A DNA stretch of 64,000 bases from Cryphonectria parasitica EP155 (lineage: Eukaryota > Ascomycota > Sordariomycetes > Diaporthales > Cryphonectriaceae), in NCBI RefSeq assembly GCF_011745365.1, contig NW_024468917.1, forward strand, positions 2,475,501 through 2,539,500, in the 5' to 3' direction. The notes under the pieces are model-generated. The model ran no database searches and was not told the origin of the DNA. It worked only from the letters and a program-made list of their open reading frames with translations. The first letter of the stretch is position 1, and every line of letters begins with the position of its first letter. The position numbers and the translations under genes were made by a program. This document shows, piece after piece, positions 38,702-49,980 of this stretch.

Positions 38702-40014
38702 ATGGCAGACCTATCCACATGTCCGCCTCTAACCAGAGACTCGGTCCGCGCCGCCCAAGATCTCATCAAACCCTACGTCCACCTCACCCCCGTCCTCACC
38801 AATGCGACCCTCACGCGGCTCGCCTCCACGCCGCGCTCTGCCGCCGACCTCGAGGGCACACGATGGGCGGGCCGAACTCCGGCGCGCCCGACGGTGCGGC
38901 TGTGGTTCAAGTGCGAGAATTTCCAGCGGATCGGGGCGTTCAAGGCGAGAGGTGCGTTTCATGCCGTGGAGAGGCTGAAGAAGGATAAGGCTTGGGTCGA
39001 GGGAGGAGGCATGGAGAGGGGGATTCTTACGCATAGCTCTGGTAGGTTCTGTTCTGTAAACGACTGATGATGGTCTTGTCCCCCTGTCTTGGGTGTTGTT
39101 TTGTGTGTGTGTTTGTGGAATATTAGAAGAATTTACACTCACCACTCTTCCCAGGCAACCATGCTCAGGCCGTTGCCCTCGCAGCCAAGGAGAACAACAT
39201 ACCCGCCTACATTATCATGCCCGAGATCTCGGCACCCCCCAAGATCGCCGGCACCAAAGGCTACGGGGCCAATGTCATTTTCAGCGGGTCCACGGCGCCC
39301 GAGAGGGAGGCCGCTGCAGAGAAGGTCCTCAAGGAGACGGGGGCGACGTTTGTGCCGCCGTATGATCATCCAGACATCATGCTGGGCCAAGGTACGCTCG
39401 GGCTGGAGCTGCAGGAGCAGGTGGAGAGGCTCATGGCGCAGAAGGACCAGGACGGCCATGACCTTGACGCGAGATTCGCGAGCACAAAGAAGGCGGCGGC
39501 GGCGGCGGCGGCGACTGAGGGCAAGGCAAAAGGCCTGGACGTCATCCTGGCGCCGTGCGGCGGAGGAGGCATGCTCTCGGGCGTGGCACTATCCTGCGAG
39601 GGTACAGGCATCACTGTCTTCGGCACCGAGCCCGAGTTCCAGGGCGCCGATGACTGCAAGCGCGGGTTTGAGGCCGGCCACCGCATTGAGGCTGTTTCAT
39701 CCCTCACCATCGCCGACGGCCTGCGCACCCCCGTCGGTAAGTTCCCCTGGTCTGTCATCTACGAGCGGCGCCTGGTGCGGCAGATGTTCAGCGCCACGGA
39801 GGACGAGATCAGGGATGCGCTGGCTTTGGTGCTCGAGAGGATGAAGGTTATGGTCGAGCCAAGCGCCGTAGTTCCGCTGGCGGTGGTGCTCTTCAATGAG
39901 GACTTTCGATCGCTGGTGGAGAGGGAGGCTGGAGAGGAAGGGTGGGATATTGGGGTTGTATTCAGTGGGGGAAATGTTGCTCTGAAGAACTTGGGTAAGA
40001 TATTTGGCTCTTGA
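38702..40014 (+). CDS. PLP-dependent threonine dehydratase/serine racemase-like enzyme
   Basis: Fold-type II PLP enzyme expected to deaminate threonine or serine, or to racemise serine; cytosolic by lack of an evident targeting peptide. Exons 38702-39041 and 39155-40014 (intron 113 nt) give 399 aa. The Schiff-base Lys is K81 in FQRIGAFKARGAF. Splicing creates HSSGNHAQA, the substrate-binding loop. The phosphate-cradling loop is PCGGGGMLSG. It ends near SGGNVALKNLG, so the C-terminal regulatory domain of biosynthetic Ilv1-type deaminases is absent, favouring a serine racemase or catabolic dehydratase. Odd features are an Ala-rich insert (KKAAAAAAATEGKAKG) before the Gly loop and an Ala/Arg-rich insert at about 42-65. 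Lies 770 bp downstream of ILV5 on the same strand. Confidence 0.85.
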
Positions 40015-42878
40015 GGATGAATGTCAAGATGTTTCTTGCTGTCCTGTGCATATCGGCTTGAGAGCATAGACGCATGAGCGCCCATGTGTGCTGAGCGATA
40101 AAGAGGAGACGACGAGGACGACTAGCATGAACATACAATTGAGATTTCTGGCCAGGACGAAGGCTCGAGAGGTTGCCTCATTCTCCGTCACGTTGATAAC
40201 AGCACATTTGAGAGTGAAATGTTCTTCTCTCGTTTACCTCAGGGTGTGTCTGCTGTCGACGGGGACGTGTCTGCTCACCCAGGAGGACCCAGTACCACGA
40301 ATAGTAGCTCTTTCGGCTCTTCTGATATCAGTATCAGGGTGAATCTGCGCTGGATCTCGTCACGGCCCCCCTCTATCTCTTTCTCGTCACAGAACACTTT
40401 CGTCTCAATCTTGTGAGGGGGCTTCCTACATGAAGGCCTCTTAGGCTACGCGTGAGCCCACCCACGAACATACATCTAAGAAGAGGGTGGGTGGGCTGTT
40501 CATGAAAACGACGACAAACTATCCCCCTTTTCATTTAACAACAAAATACCCAGAAGATGAGGAAAGAAGTCTATAAACATCCCACGATGTGTCTGCTCAC
40601 CGCTGTGTTCTCGTACCACTCACAACACAGCCAGGTGAGTCAACAGAGAATGGTAGATTATCATGGGAAGGATAGAGGGAGGGAGAAGGCTGAGAAGCCA
40701 AGCGAGATTCAGCCATTATTTGTTTTATTTTCTTCCTCCTCAGCCACGTCAAAGAGGTTTGAGATCTCGCACACGTCTCGGCGGCCTCGGAGCCATGGTC
40801 TGAGGTCCTTGTTCCTGCAAAACCCACCGAATTTGTCGGCAAATCTCGTCGGTATCAGAGCACATCAGATCATAATGATACATAGTCGTTAGATTTCCTT
40901 TGTTTGCGTTTCTCCGTGGTAGGCGGCATCTACTTTGAACCGCGCAAAGCGATATTGTGTTTAGTCAGGGGCGTTTCAGAGGTAGAAGAATCCCTCTCCC
41001 ACATCAACAAAAAGGAGGAGGAGGTCCCCTTGCATGAGTGAGGCGAAGGGTCGTGCCGTGGTGTCACCCTGTTGCCGCTCCAGTCGATCACGGGTGATTG
41101 ACGGATTGGATTGAATGATCTTCCTTGTCCCTGCATTAGACGGGGGCGCCGGTTGTCGCATCGTGTACTCGCCGTTGTGTAATCTAGTGGTCCATTGTTT
41201 GTTGGTAAGAAGGAGGAGGGAAGACGCGGTCATGGGTCCCTCAATAGTGTGCGGCAAGAGACTTAATCTCCTGTACGTCTCACCTGCTCCTGCAGTAGGC
41301 AAAATAGCTCAGAAGCGAGGAGGTGGGCCGGGTCCTCGTCGCCTGGACTCAGTGTTATTAAACGGTGTGACCATGACTTGGGGCCTTCAATTATAGGACG
41401 GGAAGGCCATTTATTTACACCAGGTCGAAACAGACCAGACAATCAAGCAAGCTTCAAGTACTGTACTTAGAAATAAGAGGAAGAAGAAAAAAAGAAGAAG
41501 GACGGGATACTCTGATGTTTCTTCTTCTCCCCCTTCTTCTTGACACCAAAATACTATGTACAAGCAGATTATGATCAACGGTCTGGACTGGCTTGTCCAG
41601 AATTGCCTCGCTCGGCTGACGGGCTGGGGCAACTTGACCCGGGCAAGATTTGAACGGCCTGAGTAGATCTGAAGGGCTGGAGTATACCCGTCATGATCGT
41701 TTCGATGACACTTGGTCCCTGTCTACCGCTCATGTAGTGGTTGTCTTGGTCGTCAGACGAGGCGAGGCCCAGACGAAAGAGGGACTTCTCTCTCGCCCGC
41801 GCGCGTGGGGCGGACTGCCTTGTTCACTTCATCCAGAGTTGCCACCGTCCCCGCCAAGCCGTTTATCATTTGGCCTGCTCGTTTTTTGGTTCAGCAGGTT
41901 CATTTCCCGGCCCCTGTACGCCACAGTGGCAGGAGGGAGGAAAACGAGGAAATCAAGAGACCTCTTCCAGTAGATTCTCGAGTCCACCCACTCACTCACT
42001 TCGCACACTCACTGGCATTTTGGGTGAAGGAGAAAGGTGATACTGTGCCGGACCAAAACTGGCCTCTAGGCAAATATATGCATCTGTCTGTTTGTCCTTG
42101 AGAACGGTTTTACATACACAGGCATACATACATTGTGGACCTCATTTGACAAAAAGAGGCCATAAACACGACCAGCAGCAGTAGCAAAAAGGAAGAGCCA
42201 GGTGGTGAATGAATGATGTTGGGTTGGAATTTTGGTCTTTCTTCTCTCTTGGTCCGAGCCGTCGTCTTTTTTTTTTGGCTGTAGTCTCTGTCCTGTTGTC
42301 GACGACCCAACTGCAAAACCCTTCCCGCCCAGAGAGAAGAGAAGAGAGCGAGTGAAAACGATTTCTCTCCCACTCTCAATCTGGGCTAATCTTCCTCGTG
42401 TCCACACACACATACACATACACTGACAAGTGATGAGCACGCTTCCCTCTTCTTCTGAGGGCCAGAGTGAAAGCGCACAAACCCCCTCCAAACGAATTAT
42501 GAGAATTAAGTACCATTTCCCTCTGATCTCTTCCTTTCCTTCTCAGCCTCCCTCTGCGTTTCTCCGCCGGCAAGACCTGCACCGAAATAGACCATCTAAA
42601 AAGGCGCAAGACAATGAAAAGACGCGAATAACAGTGTGAAGAGCAAGAAGGAAAGGTCCGTCGCCGGAAACCAGAGAGAGTTGACCGACAGTGGTAGGTG
42701 GTATGATTAATGTCGTCTAAGTTATATTTCGTCAAGCATCGTTTGTACCATGGCCAATCCCAACAAACCCGGCCTAGAACCCTCACTTTTCTCTATCCCC
42801 AGTCTAACTCCCTCCCAATTCACACGCCCATATCAATTTTCCTCTCTTTTAAAGATTGAAGATTGAATAAGAACGCAT
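40015..42878. other. Convergent intergenic region, 2.9 kb
   Basis: Between the PLP enzyme and the minus-strand GPI-protein gene. It holds several short frames but none with recognisable sequence. Purine-rich and T-rich blocks occur at about 41465-41530 and 42255-42280. Confidence 0.55.
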
Positions 42879-43437
42879 TTACAGGAGCAAGGCAGCCAGA
42901 CCCAGGGCACCAGCCAGACCAGCACCAGACAGGACAGCAGTCTTGCCGGCGCCGGCGGTGGCGATGGGCGGGGAGCTGGTGGTGGCAGAGCCGGCGGGGG
43001 AGGAGCCAACAACACTGGGAGAGCCGGTGCCGACGGGGACAGGGCCGGTGGAGAGAGTGGTGACGGTGCCGTTGGAGTAAGGGACAGAGGCAGGCGCAGA
43101 GGTGGGGATGGCAACGGGGGTGGTGGTGGTCTCGGCGCACTCGGAGGTGGTGGTGGTCAGGGGGTGAGTGATGGTGCAGGGGCAGTCCGTGATGGTCAGC
43201 GTGGTGGCCTAGAAATCTTGTGTTAGCTTGTTTGCTGTCTCCAAAGAGCACGAGAAGAGAGAAACTGACCGAGGTGATGGTGTAGGTGGTGCCGGCGTGG
43301 GTGAGGACGGTGGCCTCAGGGCAGTACGTGGTCAGAGCCGTCACAACCTCGGTGGTGTACGAGACGTTGCTCGCACTGCTGAAGGCGTGGGTGCCAGCGA
43401 CGGCGGCGGCGAGAACAGCGGCGACAGAGTACTGCAT
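42879..43437 (-). CDS. GPI-anchored cell-wall protein, CCG-6-like
   Basis: Small secreted wall protein. Exons 43437-43270 and 43208-42879 flank a 61-nt intron (donor GTCAGT, branch GCTAAC, acceptor TAG) and give 165 aa. Residues 1-18 are a signal peptide (MQYSVAAVLAAAVAGTHA). The core has four cysteines in TTYCPEATVL, ITDCPCTITHPLT and SECAETTTT; the TLTITDCPCT block resembles Neurospora clock-controlled CCG-6-type proteins. A Ser/Thr/Pro-rich, likely O-glycosylated stalk follows. The C-terminus, GLAGALGLAALLL after a small-residue GAGK segment, is a typical GPI signal. Probably non-enzymatic. Its upstream side has a TATA-like box, unusual among genes here and consistent with regulated or high expression (inference). 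Confidence 0.8.
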
Positions 43438-43460
43438 TTTGACGGTTTGTGTTGTTGAGG

Positions 43461-43462
43461 GA

Positions 43463-43496
<34 letters not shown>
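43461..43496. repeat. (GA)n microsatellite in 5' leader
   Basis: About 18 GA units with one interruption, starting 24 bp upstream of the GPI-protein ATG. It probably forms a CT-repeat in that gene's 5' UTR (minus-strand sense). Confidence 0.95.
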
Positions 43497-43499
<3 letters not shown>

Positions 43500-43691
43500 A
43501 GATTAATAAGAACCCGGTGAGGAATTTGGTAGATTGTTTGTCTTTGATCTGCTCGAGAGCTGAGAACGAATGAAATTGACTGTAGAAGTCAGGGTAGGTA
43601 GCTTTGAGAGTTGAGTGAGTGAACGTGGGTGAGGAGGAGGAGGAGGAGAAGAAGAGAGGGGATCCACACAGCAGCGAGGGGCCTGAGGAAC

Positions 43692-43703
43692 TTTTATATA
43701 TAC
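43692..43703 (-). promoter_or_regulatory. TATA-like box upstream of GPI-protein gene
   Basis: The minus strand reads TATATATAAAAG about 255 bp upstream of the ATG at 43437. It abuts a TACTATGG motif on the plus strand. Position suits a core promoter with a 5' UTR of roughly 200 nt; the function is inferred. Confidence 0.45.
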
Positions 43704-46156
43704 TATGGACAATAGATACAGATTGACAGCCCCATAGACGGGGCGCGTTGGAACCCAAGACTCGGGAGATTACATTCTGGGGTGGGTACTGTGGGCTGTG
43801 ACTGACTCTACACAGTAGTACCATTGCGGGAAAAGCAACGAAGAAGAAGAGAGAGAGGGGAAAAAAGAGTCAGACGGGGATGTTGGAAGAGGCGGACAGG
43901 GGGTGGACAGAGGGTCCAGCAGCTTAAAAGTCAATACACAGGACGTTATTTTAAATTGTGGCCAATCAGAGCCTGTAACCTTCAGCCGGGGTGTCAGATG
44001 TGGACACCATGCACTGCTTATCGACAATAAGGATCGCCCAAAAGGGGTTTCTCGGCATGACGTCCAGTGCATGTGCCCTGTAAGCTTAGAATGTGCCCCC
44101 AACACGAAAGAGAAAAGGAGGAAAAGAGCTGACAGATCAATAACAGCTGAGATTTGACGACAGATCAAGAAGACCATAGGACTACAGTATGCATCAGCTA
44201 CTGATTGGCTACCATCTACACATACTGTAGTAGTGCCAATGTACTATAGTAAAGTTTCCTGCAAAGAGGCGGAGATGATGGAAGCCCACACGCACCAAAA
44301 AGGCACCAGGCTTGGCGACCCACCACCCATCATGAGAGATCGTCAACGTTGCATTCGCCAATAATGGAGGGCCCCGGGGGGGGGGGGGGGGCGCACCTGC
44401 ACTGAGCGTCCCTCTCAGCCGGCTTCCTTTTGAAGATGGGAGTCGGGAAGGCCATGTTACCTCGACGAGTTCCCAGGTCCCTGACTTGACAGGCTGGGTT
44501 GTTAATGTTGGGTGGTGTTGCTGTCACCCAACCACCCCCGGATTATTTTTTACTATTATGTAACCTTAAAAGTAGTGATAATAGTAGAAGTACTATAGTG
44601 GTAGTAACAAGTCATGGGTGAGTGAACGAAAAAGACAGCAGCAGGAGGAAGAGGATGCTGTGCTACCCTTCCAGGAAACTTCCGACCGAGATCCGTCCTG
44701 TCAAGATCACAGACAATCACTATGTACAGTGAACCATTACAAACTTCAAAAGTACAAAACATATTGATTCATCTAAACACGCTGAGACAAGGTGGCTGGG
44801 CCAGAACATACGAGGTCTCGCATTTCCAGTTTGATTGCCTTCCCGACGCGCCGACAGAAAATAAAAAGGAAAAGAGACTCTAGACGAGACCAGGAAGGAG
44901 ACTCATGGAAGGTCAGAGAAAAGATCAAGTCAAGAACAGACGAAGACACACACACACACACCGAACCGTTCGTTTACCACCATCATCATGACCACCACCC
45001 GCGGGCCACCGACAAATCAGACGCCAACGGATGAAAGGGTTGGCCAGGTGTGCGTCATGTACTGTACCTTGCATAAGTGCGCTTTCTTAGCCCCAGGGGC
45101 AAAGAAACATATGCAGGTACCATAGTACATAAAACACACACACTTTCTCTCTCTTCTTTTTCCTGCCGCTCTCCTGATTCGGCTTGACGTTTTTTGTTCC
45201 TGCTTACGCCCTAAGTTGGCGCCGGGCGGGAAACCAAAGCCACCAGTAAAAGACCAAAAAGCAAACAAAATTCAGGGGCCTGGACCGAGAGACAAATGTC
45301 TCTCCCCTCCCTTCTCCTGGCCTGGTTTGCTATTTTGTTCTTAGCTCCAGAAACGTTCCCAATTGTGGCAACACGGCCCGTGACAGCTTCATCCCACACC
45401 ATCCCGCCCAAAATGTGTGTTCAAAAAAAAAAAAGCAATCATAGGCCATCCCGTCTTTTGTATGTCTCTCGTTCATTCGCGTGTCTCTCTTTCTCCTGGA
45501 CAGAAGGATGAAAAGGATTGTTCATTTGACAGGGGGGTTTGTCCAGTCCAATCAAATCAAGCAAGGAGGAGCAGGAGGAGGAGGATTAACTAGTGCTGCC
45601 ACTATATGTGTGGAAACTCTCTCGACGAGACACAATAGACGCGTGATGGCGGCGAAAACAAAGTGAAAGTCAGCTTTGAGAGTTGGGAGGCATTGTCTCT
45701 ACGGCCAGCCTTGGGATACCGGCCTGGGTCCCCCACCATCCTTCTCGAGAGGGGAGCGTTGCTGAGTGAGGTGACAGACCCTCTTCTCCTGCTGTGCCTC
45801 TCTGGTTGTCCTCGATCTGGACCTCTCTTGGCACTTGCCGCCTGTCTGATGTTCTCACGGTCCACACACACACACACCCATACACCAAGTGAGAGAGTAC
45901 CACACCACCTTCCACGACGCATACATAAAGTTCTCGTATTCATATGCATTAAGACGTCGTCGAATTTAGGTTGGCGGTTGCAACATTGGCTCCACCTCTC
46001 CACCCAGAGGCTAAATAAACCATTCCATCAGATGGGGACTGCAGTGGATGGATACCATTCACTGGAATGTGGGACGGCGTGGATGGTGCGTCGTCTCAGA
46101 CCCTGAGCATATTATACTTATATACACGACTAGCCTGCGTACATGGTAGTATGTAA

Positions 46157-46162
<6 letters not shown>

Positions 46163-46187
<25 letters not shown>
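46163..46187. repeat. (CT)n microsatellite
   Basis: Pure CT dinucleotide run in noncoding DNA, followed by a CCCC and a further short CT block. Confidence 0.9.
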
Positions 46188-47001
46188 CCCTCTCTCTGAG
46201 AAAGACTCTGGAAGAAGAAAGCAGTAAGTGACGACAGTGAGTATGCCCCGACTCGTCCCGCCTCACATGATCTTTCTACCTTCCTTTACGCCGGCATGGT
46301 CTGACAGATCATGGAAGCGGATCTCGGCTCTGGAAGGATCTGGGCTTACTCTGTCCATCCCGCGCCGAGCACACTTCTATTGCTTTGGTCGTGCTGACGA
46401 GGTCCAATTTCCACCATCTGCACATGTCAGCAGTGCGAACGGTCATGATGCCCAGAACACTGTCCATCCATCTATCCATTGATCACATGTGTGAGTGGGG
46501 GACATGGCTTGCTGCATAATCTACTTGTCCACCTGATTCATGTTTGTTGTTCCTCCGCGAGCAAAGGTGACATGAGTTGTTCAGGTCCCCCTCAAGGATT
46601 CTCTAGATATGCCTCGCAGTTTAAGTTCAGGCCAGAACGATAATCTCCCATTCCCCCTGCGACTCACCGACGGCCTCTCTCCTCATGATTCCATGAATGC
46701 AGAGGTCCCTCTTCATGCCAGAACCTCGTATTCCTTTTCCTGTTGCTGCTGGATGTGCTAATAATAATGAAAAAGAAGATGGTGGTCCCGCTGCTCGAAT
46801 CCATCAATCTTGGTCCTCTGCCTCAGCTCAAACACAAAGTGAGCCTCGGCCTCAACAGGCACACTCAAACAAAAGGAATCAGACAGCGGGTTCGCGGACC
46901 GCGCCTGCAGCCCGTGTAGCTGATCAGTTACTATTATGAATCCGTCTCAAGGGACAGTGTCCACCCAGAAACGCAGCCACCCACGGCTGGAGGACCATCT
47001 C

Positions 47002-47960
47002 CTACAGACACCACACGCGGCGAAAGTTCTGCCGCAGGTACATTACGGCCAGGCTCGCCCACCCGGCCAGGTCAAGGAGCTCAACGGCGGCCTCTGTGTA
47101 GGCACGTGACTGCGCCGCGGGGCCTCGAAAAGGGCAGCTGGACGAGCGAGCGAGGAGCCTACGCCGGGCTGCCAGGTATAGCTTTGCCAGGGCGTGGATG
47201 GCGTGGAGGGCAGTGCGATCGTCTGGGCCTAGCCAGACCGGGCCGAATCTCTTGATCTCAGCTGCGATCGTCACGGCCCTGTCGTGCTGCATGGTCGCGA
47301 CAGCTCATCCTATCTGGTCTCGCAGGTCAACCCTTGCCCCGGCGTCACGGAGAGCTCTCACCTGTGTCTCTTGCATCTGTCATCAGCTCTCTCTTTTGCC
47401 ATCCATTTTGTACACACCGTGGGCAGGTCGTTATTTATATACTGCCGAGACGCTGTTCCTGATCGTAGTTAATAAAAGAGCCGTCCGCCCTTTGCTATTC
47501 AGCGCGTCGACAGGCGCACCAGCCCAGAGAAGCTTCCTACGACATAGCCCCTCATTCAGAAAGCAGATCGGGAAGTATATACAAGTAACTGTCTTGCAAT
47601 GATATGAAACTCGCCTGATGGCAGAGACTTTACCGTCTGCAGAGGCAAAGTGCACATCAGCAAACAGACATCTTCGCCGTCAATAACAGTCCTGCTCTTG
47701 GAGAACATGAAATGGTCAGCAGCTGGGAGGCGCTTCAGCGCATCGTGCAGGGTTCGTCACATGTAGAGAATGCGGCTGTTGCAGGCGATGGGCATCAATG
47801 CCGTTGCTGTGGCGCTGTTGTCATTGTCGGCCTCGTACTCCCTGGGATGGTCGAGGTCATATTCGTCCATCTCGACCAGCGTTTCATCAGCTTGCATCTG
47901 CATGGTCAGCAGAGTACGGTAATATTCTCCTTGCCTCCATCTCGTCCAATACGCGCATCA
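47002..47960 (-). pseudogene. Decayed ankyrin-repeat gene (probable)
   Basis: Minus-strand frames carry ankyrin-like pieces in the expected order but broken by stops and frame changes. About 47655-47610 reads VHFASADGKVSAIRRV. About 47545-47475 reads KLLWAGAPVDALNSKGRTA, and about 47368-47310 VRALRDAGARVDLRDQIG, both close to the ankyrin consensus LLxAGAxVDxxDxxGxTAL. A TGA at 47305-47307 then interrupts the same frame, which resumes and includes DDRTALHAIHALAKLYLAA. Upstream, a coding-like segment at about 47955-47762 (containing RWRQGEYYRTLLTMQMQADE) also ends in TGA and continues in frame. No intact start or single spliced frame was found. Introns might bridge some breaks, so an active gene is not fully excluded. 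Function of the parent is unknown. Confidence 0.5.
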
Positions 47961-48674
47961 CGTGGCCATCATGAGTAGACCCTCCCATAGAAGTCGGCGC
48001 ATCTCAAACGCATACACACGTAGAGAGATGGGGACGGAAGTCTGGAGATGGCATGAAATTTGTGACTTTTGGAGCCCGGTGTTTCATTTCGAATTATGTC
48101 CATTTCTGGCCAGAATTGTCATTTCCCCCAAGACCAAAGACGACGTCTTCGTCCTCCGAGTAAGTAGGGTGTGGGTTTGACCAAGACAACAAGAAAGACT
48201 CGTCATTCGGTGGCCTTCTCATTAATCATCTGCAGGCGCTGTTGAGGCCGAGGTCCGCTCTAAGATCTGTTCCCCACCTTGGCGGAACTCCTTCTCATCC
48301 GAAACTAAGTCTGATCGGTTGATTTCAAAGCATCGAAACATAACGGTAGAAGAAGGGGGGAAATCTTATAGTCGAGATATGTGTGTGAAATTACAGATGA
48401 GCAGGCACATTCTGTGTGTAAGTTGAAGTGAAGTGAGGTCATTTTGTGGTAAAAAGATGAAAATCTCGATTACTTGGCCACTTTTCAAGTATTTCATATC
48501 GAAAACATTTCTTCATCCCGCGACTTCCCTTTTCTTTGAATACGTCATTTTCACTTATTAGTTTTACTGTAACTCTGCAACAAGATCACAAAATCTCAAA
48601 GAACAATATTCCCAACCCAGAGTCAAAGTCGCCAAAAAACACCCAAATTCAACCTCAAGCTTACACATTTCAAA
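47961..48674. other. Promoter region of the quinone oxidoreductase gene
   Basis: 714 bp between the ankyrin remnant and the next ATG. AT-rich in its right half (48400-48670). A 72-codon plus-strand frame at 47962-48180 lacks recognisable sequence. Confidence 0.55.
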
Positions 48675-49765
48675 ATGTCTAAAGTCATGAAGGCAGTCGG
48701 TAGGTTCATGTTTCCCCCTCCTCACCTGGTCATTCTTTACTCACCCATCCTCCCTCTACCCTTACAGACATCAAAGGCGGCAAAGGCCCCATCTCGGCCC
48801 TCTACATCAACAATGAGACCCCCAAACCCACGCCCACATCCACCCAAGCCCTCGTCCGCATCAAGGCCTTCGGCCTCAACAGGATGGACCTCCTCCAGCG
48901 CGAAGGCCACTACCCCTTACCCCCCCAAGCGGGCCCGATCATGGGCGTCGAGTTCGCAGGCATCATCGAGCAGCTCGGAGGCAGCTCTGAAGCCGACACC
49001 CGCGGCTTCCAGGTGGGCGACGAGGTCCTGGGCCTGGCCTACGGCGGCGCCTACGCCGAGTACATCGCCATCAGCACGCGCATGCTGCTGCGCAAACCCT
49101 CGGGCCTCAGCTGGACCGCCGCAGCCGGCATCCCCGAGGTGTGGATGACGGCCACGCAGGCCGTGCACCTCGTGGCCGGGTTCGAGGACCTCAAGGGCAA
49201 AGACGTCCTGTGGCACGCGGGCGCGAGCGGCGTGAGCATCGCGGGGATCCAGCTCAGCCTGCGGGCCGGGGCGGCGCGGGTGTTTGCCACGGCGGGCAGC
49301 GATGAGAAGTGCACGTTCCTCGAGAGTGAGCTGGGCGCCACCAAGGCGTTCAACTACCGCAGCCAGGACTGGGCGAAGGGGGTGCTGGAGGCCACAGGGG
49401 GTAAAGGTGTGGATCTGATTGTGGATTTCATAGCGGGGGATTATGTGCAGAAGAACCTGGACTGTGCGGCGCGGGATGGCCGGATCGTGCAGCTGGCATT
49501 CATGGGCGGGGTGGTGATCAAGGAGGTCAACCTGGGCCAGTTCCTGTTCAAGAGGCTGAGGTGGGAGGCGAGCGCGCTGCGGAGCCGGGACGAGGAGTAC
49601 CAGGGGCGGCTGGCGGATCGGGTGGCGGCGTACATACCGGACATTGAGTCTGGGCGGCTGAAGCTGTTTGTGGACAAGGTGTTTGGGATGGAGGACATCC
49701 AGGAGGCGCATGCGCTGATGGAGAAGAACGTCACGAGGGGAAAGATCATCTGCACTGTTCCCTAA
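48675..49765 (+). CDS. PIG3-like NADPH:quinone oxidoreductase (MDR family)
   Basis: Zinc-free medium-chain reductase of the zeta-crystallin/TP53I3 (PIG3) type; expected to reduce quinones with NADPH in the cytosol. A 25-nt first exon (48675-48699) and an exon at 48768-49765 flank a 68-nt intron and give 340 aa. The spliced start reads MSKVMKAVDIKGGKGP. Family blocks are LNRMDLLQREGHYPLPP (about 45-61), the GDEVLGL loop, AAGIPEVWMTATQ, the nucleotide-binding motif HAGASGVSIAG (158-168), TAGSDEKC and GAxxAFNY. The C-terminal pattern LFKRLRWEASALRSRDEEYQ also fits PIG3. The catalytic-zinc Cys/His set of alcohol dehydrogenases is absent. Convergent with PRO2 with 215 bp between the stop codons. 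Confidence 0.88.
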
Positions 49766-49980
49766 AAGTCTGGGATGAATCAAGACATGTGTGTGTGTCT
49801 CTTTGCTGGTCTGCAGCAGCGAACCATTATCATGCCCCGTGAAGCTATTTTCTAAAACACTTTTTTTTCTTCTTTCCCTTCCCCTCCTACTCTTCTTTTC
49901 ACCCCAAACCCCCCAAACGCCATTTTCCTCAACCCAAGTGATGCATTGCCTCTTTTCCTCCCCTTGAATCCCCTACTTAC

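Larger units (their letters stand above)
43438..47001. other. Intergenic region upstream of the GPI-protein gene
   Basis: 3.6 kb with no supported gene. Holds a 16-G run (44376-44391), CA tracts (44946-44961), a CT microsatellite (46163-46187) and several TACTATAG/CCATAGTA motifs (44181-44258, 44590-44600, 45118-45128). Confidence 0.55.

Noticed and set aside
30649..40014. Same-strand run from chitin synthase to the PLP enzyme read as an operon
   Set aside because: Spacings of 0.8-1.3 kb with separate promoter-like DNA, and a eukaryotic intron-bearing context.
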